Origin: Streptomyces sp. HUAS MG91
GTDB taxonomy: Bacteria > Actinomycetota > Actinomycetes > Streptomycetales > Streptomycetaceae
DNA: 64,000 bases
Assembly: GCF_040529335.1 (NCBI RefSeq)
Contig: NZ_CP159535.1
Coordinates: 1-64,000, forward strand
Direction: 5' to 3'
Both the position numbers and the translations under genes were made by a program. Under the pieces are notes generated by a model that saw only the letters and a list, made by a program, of their open reading frames with translations, had not been told where the DNA came from and made no database searches. Shown here in pieces: positions 18,626-25,844 of this stretch (positions within the stretch are counted from its first letter, which is position 1; each line of letters opens with the position of its first letter).

Positions 18626-19291
18626 TCAGTCCCGCGCCGGGGCCGGGGCCATGGGCAGTACGGTCGCGAGGATCTCCTCCACGCGCTCGGTGATGTCCTG
18701 ACGGTCGTTCAGCACGCCGGAGATGTGCTGGGCACCGAAGAACGCGGAGACGATGACGCGGGCCAGCACCTCGGGGTCGGTCCCGGCGGGCACTTCTCCG
18801 GCCTCCACCGCCTCGCGCAGCGCCGCGGTGACCATGGACTGATGGCCCACGTACGGGACCGGAATGTCGATGCCGATGTACGCCCGCTCGATCTGCAGCC
18901 GCGCGCCGGCCTGGATCGTGACGTTGTCCCGGAAGGCGCGCGCGGTGCGCATCAGGAGCTGCTGGACGGTGCTCACGGGGGAGAGGGCCTCGGCCTTGAC
19001 CGCCGTGGCGATGGAGTCGAGGTAGGTGTAGAAGTCGTTGGCGACCGCCTGGGCGAGCGCCTCCTTGTTGGCGAAATGGAAGTAGACCGCGCCCTTGGTC
19101 ATGCCTGCCAGCTCGGCGACGTCCTGGACGGTCACCGGCGGGAAGCCGCGGTCCGCGAAGGCCTGGGCCGCGGCGGCCAGGACGACCCCCCGGGTGCGCA
19201 CGGCCCGCTCCTGCTTGAGCTCCTTCGCGGGGCGTCCGCGGGTGCCGGTCGACGCCTTGGCTGACGTCCTTGTCGGCCGGGCAGTGTCCAT
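18626..19291 (-). CDS. Gamma-butyrolactone-receptor-like TetR regulator (ScbR/ArpA/MmfR family)
   Basis: A 221-residue TetR-family repressor. The DNA-binding domain (QERAVRTRGVVLAAAAQAFA and TKGAVYFHFANKEALAQAV) is typical of ScbR/ArpA receptors that release DNA on binding a butyrolactone or related furan signal. A 30-residue Lys/Arg/Thr-rich lead precedes it. The ATG at 19291 has a GAGGAAG ribosome binding site; upstream in-frame codons would run through a likely operator. Near-perfect ATACCT-N6-AGGTAT palindromes lie on both sides of the gene and resemble the operators of methylenomycin-type receptors. It is one of three such receptors in the window. Confidence 0.83.
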   Translation of the reverse strand: MDTARPTRTSAKASTGTRGRPAKELKQERAVRTRGVVLAAAAQAFADRGFPPVTVQDVAELAGMTKGAVYFHFANKEALAQAVANDFYTYLDSIATAVKAEALSPVSTVQQLLMRTARAFRDNVTIQAGARLQIERAYIGIDIPVPYVGHQSMVTAALREAVEAGEVPAGTDPEVLARVIVSAFFGAQHISGVLNDRQDITERVEEILATVLPMAPAPARD

Positions 19292-19348
19292 CGGGCTTCC
19301 TCGCTCCTGTACCTGACTCAAGGTGCCGGACTGGACACTCCTTGAAAT

Positions 19349-19366
19349 ATACCTGCGTGAAGGTAT
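19349..19366. promoter_or_regulatory. ARE operator upstream of tetR
   Basis: ATACCTGCGTGAAGGTAT is an inverted repeat with perfect 6-bp arms, 58 bp upstream of the tetR ATG. Sites of this form bind butyrolactone/furan-type receptors, so this is probably the autoregulatory site, shared with whatever was once transcribed divergently. Confidence 0.65.
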
Positions 19367-19397
19367 TGTAACGCCTCCTGGAGCTGAAGGAGTCAGG

Positions 19398-19740
19398 ATG
19401 TGCTGGGGGGGCGACTCCGAGACGCCCGCCGACACCCCGGCGGCGACCGACACCCTGATCCACCTACACGCGGGACGACCTGGCCCGCATCACCGGCCTC
19501 ACCCCGGACATGCTGCGCTGGTTCGAGGACGAGGGGCTGATCGACCTCGCCTCCGACGTCCCGCCGAGCGCGTCTACCACCCGGCCCTTCTGCGCTGGCT
19601 GGAGTTCCTCAACCACCTGCGCAGCACGGGCGCTGCCCGACACCCGGTACGTGCAGATGCGCCATGTCGAGGTCGTGCCGCGCGTCTACCGTCGGTACCG
19701 CGCCCGGCGCGAGGAGACCATCTTCGACGTGGTGCGCACC
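19398..19740 (+). pseudogene. MerR-family regulator remnant
   Basis: Pieces of a MerR-type regulator appear in successive frames: TRDDLARITGLTPDMLRWFEDE, then ERVYHPALLRWLEFLNHLR (another frame), then ALPDTRYVQMR (a third). Each piece matches the usual MerR order (helix-turn-helix, wing, first dimer helix) but the frames do not connect. The gene is broken. Confidence 0.5.
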
Positions 19741-19958
19741 TCGCGGACGAGGTCGTCGGCTTCCAGGCCCTCCACTCGCTCGCCAGTACCGAGCCGGGCG
19801 TGATGTGCGTGTCGGGCTTCAACGCCGACCCCGCCACGTACCTGGAGGCCTTCACCTCCCCGCGCTACCAGCAGATCGTGCGCGAGGCCGGGGACACCTA
19901 CATCACCGGCGGCGACAACGGCCTCTACACGCACATCTACGAGCGCGTCACGAACTGA
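19741..19958 (+). pseudogene. C-terminal fragment, dimeric alpha/beta-barrel-like
   Basis: About 70 codons to the TGA at 19958 (LASTEPGVMCVSGFNADPAT, SPRYQQIVREAGDTYITGG, YTHIYERV) read like the end of a small dimeric alpha/beta-barrel protein. No start codon or N-terminal part fits. It abuts the MerR remnant; together they are a decayed segment between the two replication modules. Confidence 0.35.
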
Positions 19959-20148
19959 CGCACCGTCCGCCCCGCGGGCGGACCACCGAAACGATCACGT
20001 CGGCGGGACAACCCGGCCCAGGGAGTGCGATGACACAGGGCCGCGGCCGGGCCCCATCCCTCCCACGTGATCCCACCGGCCCCGGAGCGGTCATCGGTCG
20101 CCCCGGGGCCGGTGAACCGGCGCGCGCCGGGGACAGCCGAACACGCGG

Positions 20149-20233
20149 GCCCTGATGGTGGAACCGGTCAGGCACAGGGACCTTAAAAGTCCCCGGCCAC
20201 GCGGCCGTGCGGGTTCGACTCCCGCTCAGGGCA
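20149..20233 (+). tRNA. tRNA-Leu, anticodon UAA (bldA-type, reads UUA)
   Basis: An 85-nt class II tRNA. The 7-bp acceptor stem GCCCTGA/TCAGGGC is perfect; the D stem is GTG/CAC. The anticodon stem GGGAC/GTCCC encloses the 7-nt loop CTTAAAA, giving anticodon TAA. The long variable arm (GGCC-ACGC-GGCC) is typical of tRNA-Leu, and the T arm is GCGGG-TTCGACT-CCCGC. The 3' CCA is not fully encoded. In Streptomyces the UUA codon is normally read by one chromosomal tRNA, BldA, which controls development and antibiotic genes. A copy on a mobile replicon could supply or override that control. The sequence differs in most stem positions from the BldA tRNA as I remember it. Confidence 0.88.
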
Positions 20234-20291
20234 CCCGCCCCGGCACCTTCTGGGGTCCCCTTCTGGGGCCCGGTACGGACTTGACCGGACG

Positions 20292-20672
20292 TCAGGAAGC
20301 CACGGCCTTCGCCGTCCCGCCGCGTTGCGAGCGCGGCGTCTTCTGGCCCACGCGCCCGGGCGCGATGGTGCGCGGATCCACGGCCTCGCCGGGAGCCCCG
20401 ACCTCGTACGGACCCGCCGGGTCGTTGGGACGGTCGTGGGGCAGCAGGAAGAAGGTGCGCCGCTCGAAGAGGCCGCTGTCGGGGTCCCTGCCCGCGTCCG
20501 GCAGCAGGTTGACGTAGCCGATCATGCGTCCGTCGCGCTCGTACCGCGGCTTGCCGCGGCGGCGGGTCGATTTGTCGAGGGCCTGGCGGACGTAGTCGAG
20601 GTGCTCCATGTCCTCCAGCCACACCACGGCTTCCTCATGGGCGAGCTGGCTGTCCTGCAGCATCGAACTCAT
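20292..20672 (-). CDS. Small replication-associated protein (module 2)
   Basis: A 126-residue paralogue of the protein at 15169-15573. Both begin MSS, share a VVWLEDMEHLDYVRQALD-type helix, a RRGKPRYERDGRMIGYV basic segment and a VDPRT motif. Here the gene is separated from the helicase (start 22404, stop 20818) by about 145 bp, whereas in module 1 the genes overlap by 4 bp. No catalytic motif is visible. The tRNA-Leu lies just downstream of its 3' end, on the other strand. Confidence 0.72.
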   Translation of the reverse strand: MSSMLQDSQLAHEEAVVWLEDMEHLDYVRQALDKSTRRRGKPRYERDGRMIGYVNLLPDAGRDPDSGLFERRTFFLLPHDRPNDPAGPYEVGAPGEAVDPRTIAPGRVGQKTPRSQRGGTAKAVAS

Positions 20673-20817
20673 GGCCGCAGACCCTCCTGAATGTCTTCGG
20701 TAGCACCGTGTGTGGTGGTCGCACCACTGCTTGTCTGCCCCCGTGAGCGGCGGGTCGCCGGGCCGCTCGGCTCATCCTACGGCCAGGGGACTGGAGCGCC
20801 CATGGAGTCGGGGGACC

Positions 20818-22404
20818 TCACCGGGCCTCGCGCGGGCCCGTTGGCTCGTTCCTGATGTCCGACCGCAGGGCCAGTCCCGGGTAGAGCTTGCGGTCGTTGT
20901 TCTTGATCATTTCGGCGGGTGAGGCCAGCCCGAGCTCCTGACGGATGCGGCTGGCGAAGGCCCTGCTGGACGCGGCCCGGATGCTCTCCTCCGCGCACCA
21001 GCGGCAGTACGTCTCGTAGAGCAGCTTCTGCTCGACGCGCAGGTCGGGATGGGGTCGCCCCGCCTCGCCGGTGAGACAGCACTCGCCGATGAAACGGCCG
21101 ATGTGGTCCTCGGTCGTCTCGTACGCGGCCGTGGCCAGCCGCACGGCGGCCGGGCCCTGCAACGGGTCGCGGGTGGTCAGATAGTGGCGGGCGCCCTCGA
21201 TGAGCCAGTGCAGGATGCCGGGGCCCTCGTCGCGGACGAGCTCCACCGCGAGATTGTCGATCTTTCGCTCGTTCGGAACGACCCGGTCGAAGGGGATGAG
21301 CCGCATCCGGCGCCAGAACGCGTGGCCGCCGGTGCCCACCTCGGGGCGGTGGTTGCCCAGCAGCCACAGCTTGTGGGTGGGGGTGAAGCTGAAGAAGTCC
21401 TGCCGCATCCGGCGGGCGGTGATCTTGTCGCCGCCGGTGAGGAGCTTGACGCGGGCCTCGTTGAACTTGTCGTTGGGCTTGAGCTCGCTGCACACCACGA
21501 TCCGGCGGCCGTGCAGCTCGGTCAGCTCGGTGGAGTGCTCGGTGAACTTGCCCTTCTCCATGAGGAATCCGGGCGGCGCCGCGTTCGCGTACTCGCCGAG
21601 GATCTGGGTCATCACGTCGAGCAGCACGGACTTGCCGTTGGCGCCGGAGCCGTAGAGGAACGGCAGGATCTGGGCGCCGACGTCGCCGGTGATCGAGTAG
21701 CCGAGCAGGACGTGCAGGAACCGGGTCGTCTCCCGGCCCTTCTCGTCGTCGCCGAAGGTGTCGCGCAGGAAGCTGTGCCAGCGCGGGATCGGCATCCGCT
21801 GCGGGGCGACCGTCGTGGCGCGCGAATGCATGTCGGTGAGCGGGTCGGGCTTGTGCAGTCCGCCGGTGCGCAGGTCGACGACGCCGGCGGGGGTGCACAG
21901 GGCGTAGATGTCGCCGTCGAGGACATCGGGGTCGAGGCTGAGACTCGGGGCCGCCTGCGCCTGGTGCAGCAGTGCCTTCATCCCGGCGGTGGACTGGGTA
22001 CGCCTGCGGTGCTGGGCCAGTTCACGCGGGCTGAAGACGGCCCGCGGATCCGTGTCCGGCATCTGCTCGGCCATGTCACCGGCCGCCCACAGCGCGGTCT
22101 TCTCGCCTCCGGTGCGCCGCCAGCGGTACTGGTCCCAGCTGTACCAGCCGAGGCCCTCGACGTGCCGGAAGCGGTCGCTGTAGAGGCGGGCGAAGAGCTT
22201 GGCGTTGGCCCGGTCGGTCAGCTCGTCGGGCAGCAGCCCGCCGGGGGCTGGGGCCGGCTCCGGCACCGTGCGCTGCGCGGGCAATCCGTCGGCTCCACCG
22301 GGCAGTTCGAGGTCGAGGCTCTGCTGCTGGCTCTGCCCTCTGATCTGCTCGGCGGCGGCGACGGGGTCGAACCGGGGCTGCTCGGCGTGTCCGGCGCTGC
22401 TCAT
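20818..22404 (-). CDS. P4-type SF3 replicative helicase/primase (module 2)
   Basis: A 528-residue paralogue of the module-1 helicase. The D5_N-like region (NAKLFARLYSDRFRHVEGLGW, shown in part) and SF3 core are conserved: Walker A FLYGSGANGKSVLLD, then LTELHGRRIVVCSEL and LWLLGNHRPEVGTGG. Residues between the motifs are often identical (RMRQDFFSFTPTHKLWLLG in both). The N-terminal 70 residues and the C terminus differ. The ATG at 22404 overlaps a TGA by 4 bp, the arrangement that joins prim-pol to helicase in module 1, yet no prim-pol is recognisable upstream. GGGACTGAA-type 9-mers lie upstream in place of the GCGACTGAA type. Confidence 0.85.
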   Translation of the reverse strand: MSSAGHAEQPRFDPVAAAEQIRGQSQQQSLDLELPGGADGLPAQRTVPEPAPAPGGLLPDELTDRANAKLFARLYSDRFRHVEGLGWYSWDQYRWRRTGGEKTALWAAGDMAEQMPDTDPRAVFSPRELAQHRRRTQSTAGMKALLHQAQAAPSLSLDPDVLDGDIYALCTPAGVVDLRTGGLHKPDPLTDMHSRATTVAPQRMPIPRWHSFLRDTFGDDEKGRETTRFLHVLLGYSITGDVGAQILPFLYGSGANGKSVLLDVMTQILGEYANAAPPGFLMEKGKFTEHSTELTELHGRRIVVCSELKPNDKFNEARVKLLTGGDKITARRMRQDFFSFTPTHKLWLLGNHRPEVGTGGHAFWRRMRLIPFDRVVPNERKIDNLAVELVRDEGPGILHWLIEGARHYLTTRDPLQGPAAVRLATAAYETTEDHIGRFIGECCLTGEAGRPHPDLRVEQKLLYETYCRWCAEESIRAASSRAFASRIRQELGLASPAEMIKNNDRKLYPGLALRSDIRNEPTGPREAR

Positions 22405-23268
22405 GCGTGTCCTCGGGGGTGGAACGGGCGCCGGGCGCCTGCGGACAGAGCGCGCTCCGCGCGGCCCGCGTGGAAGCCTCCGGGGGTCGGGGTGTGCGTC
22501 GGCCGGCCTGCCTGCGCACATCGGTGTGCGCGGGATTCGGGACCGGCAGCCCCCCGGGGGTGCCATGAGCTTGTCGCAGCCTGGCGCGCCAATGATCGTC
22601 CTCGTCGAGCGTTCGGTCGTGCTTGTCGGCCCCGCTCGTGACGAACTTCCTGGTCCAGGAGGGACGTCTGCCTCGCCGCGGGACTGAAGGGACTGAAGTT
22701 CGAGTAGTGCAACCCGGAGACTAGCGCACACACTTCTCCCACGGCAGAGGTCTTTGCCTGTACGAAATCTCTGGTCCCGTCAGTCCCGTGAGGAGGGGGC
22801 CGCGCCGCTGCCGTCCTGCTGCGCCGCGGAAGCCAGGAAAACACCTGGCCTGCGCTGCCCCGGCCGTCCCCGGTCCCGTCGCGGGATTCGGTCCCTTCGG
22901 TCCCGTCCTGCATAAGCCCAGCTCAGACGGGTGCCGTTGGCTTCCACGGGACTGACGGGACCCAACCTTCTCCTTATGACCTACGTACGTACAGGGGACT
23001 AGGTCCAGTATGCGCGTGCGCATACGCGCGCACGCACGCAGAAGGAACAAGGGAGTTCGGTCCCGTCAGTCCCGTCGTGCCGGTCGCAAGACCCGGCGAC
23101 ACGGCCCGGACCTGGGATTTCCTGTGAACGGGACGGAACTCCGGGAACGGGACCGAAGCGGGCGCCGCCTCACCGCCCGGACCGGGTCTCCAGCGCGCCT
23201 CAAGTCACCGACGAGCGCACCCCGAGAGGCATGGTGTCCTCGCGGCGTCCCGGACCGGAGCACCGCGC
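22405..23268. repeat. Iteron-like 9-mers of replication module 2
   Basis: No convincing gene. The stretch is rich in GGGACTGA-type repeats: GGGACTGAAGGGACTGAA at 22680-22697 (two exact tandem 9-mers), GGTCCCGTCAGTCCCGT at 22773-22789 and again at 23059-23075, GGTCCCTTCGGTCCCGT at 22890-22906, and ACGGGACTGACGGGACC at 22946-22962. They mirror the module-1 repeats with C-to-G changes at fixed positions. Part of 22405-22650 could be a remnant of the missing prim-pol gene, but I see no signature residues. Confidence 0.65.
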
Positions 23269-24045
23269 TCACTGGTGCGGAACGGCGATGCCCGCGGCCC
23301 GCAGATTCGCCTCCACCAGAGCGTTCAGCCGGGCGATCGACGGTGACCGGTCCTCGCGGTGGTGGTTGACCATCCCGTACCGGGACGCGACGTCGGACTG
23401 GTCACGGAACTCCGCCGGTACGGCCAGCAGGTCCCGGTTGGAAAGGAGTTTCCCGGCCAGCGCGGACGCCAGCTCCTCGAGCCGCGGATCGTCCGGGTCC
23501 CAGGACCGTGCCTCCCAGCCGCGCTTGGTCAGCTCCACCGACTCGGGATCGTCGAGCGAGTGCTCGAGCTGGCTCAGGAACCTGTCGAAGATCTCCGGGA
23601 TCAGAGCCCGCGCCAGCACCAGGGCCTCCCGCTGGGTGGCCACGTAGTCGGGGCCGAAACCGAGCGCGGCGAGCCGGTCCAGGACCGCGCACGCCCGGTC
23701 GGGGAGCAGGGCCCGGTCGCCGTGGTCGAGGCGGTCCAGCCGGTCGCGGCGCGCGACCAGGTCGTCGATCCGCTCGGTGAGCCTGCGGTGGACGTCGTCC
23801 AACGTGGCCGCGAACGTCGTCGGGTCGGTGTCGAGCAGATCTCCGATCTCGGCCAGCGGCACCCCCGCCGCGGCCAGCGTCCGCACCTGGACCAGCCGGT
23901 ACAACTCGCCCGAACGGTAACGGCGGTAGCCCGAACCGTCCCGCTCCGGCTCGGCGATCAGACCGAGCCGGTGATAGTGGCGCACCGTCTTGATCGTCAC
24001 CCCGGCGAACGACGCCGCCTGACCGATCGTGAGCCCTTCCGCCAT
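23269..24045 (-). CDS. MerR-family transcriptional regulator
   Basis: A 258-residue MerR-type regulator. The N-terminal winged helix is clear (LTIGQAASFAGVTIKTVRHY, then SGYRRYRSGELYRLVQVRTL), followed by a dimerisation helix around residues 80-120. The remainder is an effector domain resembling the helical TipAS-like type (YVATQREALVLARALIPEI). It is transcribed divergently from a beta-lactamase-fold hydrolase, 193 bp apart. MerR proteins usually control such a divergent neighbour. No metal-binding cysteine is present, so an organic ligand is more likely than a metal. Confidence 0.8.
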   Translation of the reverse strand: MAEGLTIGQAASFAGVTIKTVRHYHRLGLIAEPERDGSGYRRYRSGELYRLVQVRTLAAAGVPLAEIGDLLDTDPTTFAATLDDVHRRLTERIDDLVARRDRLDRLDHGDRALLPDRACAVLDRLAALGFGPDYVATQREALVLARALIPEIFDRFLSQLEHSLDDPESVELTKRGWEARSWDPDDPRLEELASALAGKLLSNRDLLAVPAEFRDQSDVASRYGMVNHHREDRSPSIARLNALVEANLRAAGIAVPHQ

Positions 24046-24128
24046 GCGTTCGGCACACCTTCCTGAGCGTGGGCGACCGCGGTTCCCGGACGATCACGCG
24101 GCCGAGAATACGCGTACGCCCCGCCGCC

Positions 24129-24160
24129 CTTGACCTTGACCCTGGGTCAACCTTGCAGGC
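24129..24160. promoter_or_regulatory. Probable MerR-controlled promoter
   Basis: The sequence CTTGACCCTGGGTCAACCTTGCA contains the dyad TTGACC-TGG-GTCAA and a TTGACC -35-like hexamer. It lies midway between the divergent merR and hydrolase genes. MerR operators are usually dyads placed within a stretched spacer; this is the only good candidate in the intergenic region. Confidence 0.45.
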
Positions 24161-24238
24161 TCTTCACAGGGCCGGGCGAATCGGACATGCAGCCACAGGG
24201 GCTGCCATGCGCACCGGCACCGGGAACAGGAGACCGGC

Positions 24239-25459
24239 ATGGACGTCACCAGTGGCTTCCGCGACACGGGACTGCGTCGGCTGCACGACGTGCTGGCCCG
24301 GCACGTCGAGTCCGGGAGAATCCCCGGACTCGTCGCCCTGATGAGCCGGGGCGGCCGGACGCACGTCGAAACGCTCGGAACCATGCGCCCCGACGGCGGC
24401 CCGCCGATGCTCCGCGACACCATCTTCCGGATGGCGTCCACGTCCAAACCCGTCACCACGGCCGCCGCGATGATCCTGCTCGACGAGTGCCGGCTGCGGC
24501 TGGACGACCCGGTCGACCCGTGGCTGCCCGAACTCGCCGACCGGCAGGTGCTCACGGACCCCGACGGCCCCCTGGACGACACCGTCCCGGCCGAGCGGCC
24601 CATCACCGTACGGGACCTGCTCACCTCGACGTTCGGGCTCGGCGTGGACTTCGACTCGATGGCCGCCCCGATCCGGGCCGCGACCGTGGAGCGGCTCGAC
24701 TACAGCGTGGCGTCCGGGCCGGCCCCCGAACCGGACGAGTGGATGCGGCGCCTCGGCGAACTGCCGCTGCAGTACCAGCCCGGAACGCGGTGGCAGTACG
24801 ACCTCGCCAACGAGGTGCTCGGTGTGCTGGTCGCCCGGGTCGCCGGACGGCCGCTGGAGGACTTCCTGCGCGAACGCGTCCTCGATCCGCTGGGGATGAA
24901 GGACACCGCCTTCCACGTTCCCGCCGACAAGATCGACCGGCTGCCGCCCCTGTACGGGCCCGATCCGGTCAGCGGCGAGTTCGCCGTCTGGGACGAGGCG
25001 GAGGGAGGACGGGCCGCCACGCCTCCCGCGTTCCAGGGTGCCGGCGGCGGGCTCGTCTCCACCGTCGACGACTACCATGCCTTCTTCCGGATGCTGCTCG
25101 ACCACGGGAGCCACGGCGGTGAACGAATCCTGTCCCGGGCCGCCGTCGAGATGATGACCACCAACCGCCTGACCCCCGCGCACCTGGCCGCCCGTGACGC
25201 CATGTTCGCCAGGGTCGCGCACGTGTCCTCCGGTCAGGGCGCCGACGGCGGCTGGGGCTTCGGCATGGCCGTGCGCACCCGGCCCGACTACGCGCCCGTC
25301 GGCCAGTTCGGCTGGTTCGGCGGCACCGGCACCACCGCGTACGCGGACCGCACCCACCAGGTCACCGGCGTCCTGCTCACCCAGGTCGGCCTGTCCACCG
25401 CGGACTCGGCGCGGGTCATGACCGACTTCTGGACCATGCTCTATCAGGCCGTCGACTGA
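24239..25459 (+). CDS. Serine hydrolase of the beta-lactamase/class C family
   Basis: A 406-residue cytoplasmic protein with the penicillin-binding-protein-like fold shared by class C beta-lactamases and esterases. The nucleophile motif S-x-x-K is visible as STSK (about 67-70). The second motif (Y-x-N type) is YDLAN near 189, and the third element is GGTGTTAY near 361. No signal peptide is present, so it more likely acts on small esters or peptides inside the cell than as a secreted lactamase. It is divergent from, and probably regulated by, the MerR gene. A strong terminator follows. Confidence 0.78.
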   Translation: MDVTSGFRDTGLRRLHDVLARHVESGRIPGLVALMSRGGRTHVETLGTMRPDGGPPMLRDTIFRMASTSKPVTTAAAMILLDECRLRLDDPVDPWLPELADRQVLTDPDGPLDDTVPAERPITVRDLLTSTFGLGVDFDSMAAPIRAATVERLDYSVASGPAPEPDEWMRRLGELPLQYQPGTRWQYDLANEVLGVLVARVAGRPLEDFLRERVLDPLGMKDTAFHVPADKIDRLPPLYGPDPVSGEFAVWDEAEGGRAATPPAFQGAGGGLVSTVDDYHAFFRMLLDHGSHGGERILSRAAVEMMTTNRLTPAHLAARDAMFARVAHVSSGQGADGGWGFGMAVRTRPDYAPVGQFGWFGGTGTTAYADRTHQVTGVLLTQVGLSTADSARVMTDFWTMLYQAVD

Positions 25460-25467
25460 CCCCGATC

Positions 25468-25499
25468 GGGCCGCCGCACCGCCCCGGGTGCGGCGGCCC
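25468..25499 (+). terminator. Rho-independent-type terminator after the hydrolase gene
   Basis: Perfect 13-bp stem GGGCCGCCGCACC / GGTGCGGCGGCCC with a 6-nt loop, starting 9 bp after the stop codon. There is no T-run, as is common in Streptomyces terminators. It separates the hydrolase from the telomere operon. Confidence 0.75.
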
Positions 25500-25548
25500 G
25501 GCCCGCGACACACCCACATCGCCGATCGTCACCAGTTGATGGACGGTC

Positions 25549-25589
25549 GATACTTTGACAGGTATCATCAAAATTGACATGGTTACCGT
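25549..25589 (+). promoter_or_regulatory. Promoter/operator region of the telomere operon
   Basis: Less GC-rich than its surroundings. It has a dyad GATAC-N8-GTATC (25549-25566) overlapping a TTGACA hexamer (25555-25560), and a second TTGACA at 25574-25579. The -10 hexamer is not obvious, so the exact transcription start cannot be set by eye. Confidence 0.4.
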
Positions 25590-25844
25590 GTGTCGGATCC
25601 AGGTGACGAGCGGGAACTCGCGGAAGCGGTCGAGGCGTTGAAGGCCGCGGAGGAGCGGGTCGCCGCCGCGTTGCGCGCCTTTCTGGCTCGCGACCCCGTC
25701 ACGGGGCGTCCGGTGCACGGCCGGATCGGCCGGGCCGCGGACATCACCGGCTGGGGCCAGCAGAGGGTCAAGGAGACCGTGACACCCGAACTGGCCGAGC
25801 GGCGCCGGGCCCAGCGCGACGACGGGAAAGAGGCCCGGCGATGA
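25590..25844 (+). CDS. Small DNA-binding-like protein heading the tap-tpg operon
   Basis: An 84-residue charged helical protein starting at GTG 25590 (VSDPGDERELAEAVEALKAA). The first half looks like an amphipathic helix; the second resembles a helix-turn-helix (HGRIGRAADITGWGQQRVKE). Its stop overlaps the tap start by 4 bp, so it is translationally coupled to the telomere genes. I do not know a characterised homologue. It may regulate the operon or assist telomere binding. Confidence 0.6.
   Translation: MSDPGDERELAEAVEALKAAEERVAAALRAFLARDPVTGRPVHGRIGRAADITGWGQQRVKETVTPELAERRRAQRDDGKEARR

Noticed and set aside
22405..22731. An N-terminal extension of the module-2 helicase
   Set aside because: The frame stays open to 22731 but is Pro/Arg-rich and unlike the paralogue. 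The ATG at 22404 aligns with the start of the module-1 protein.
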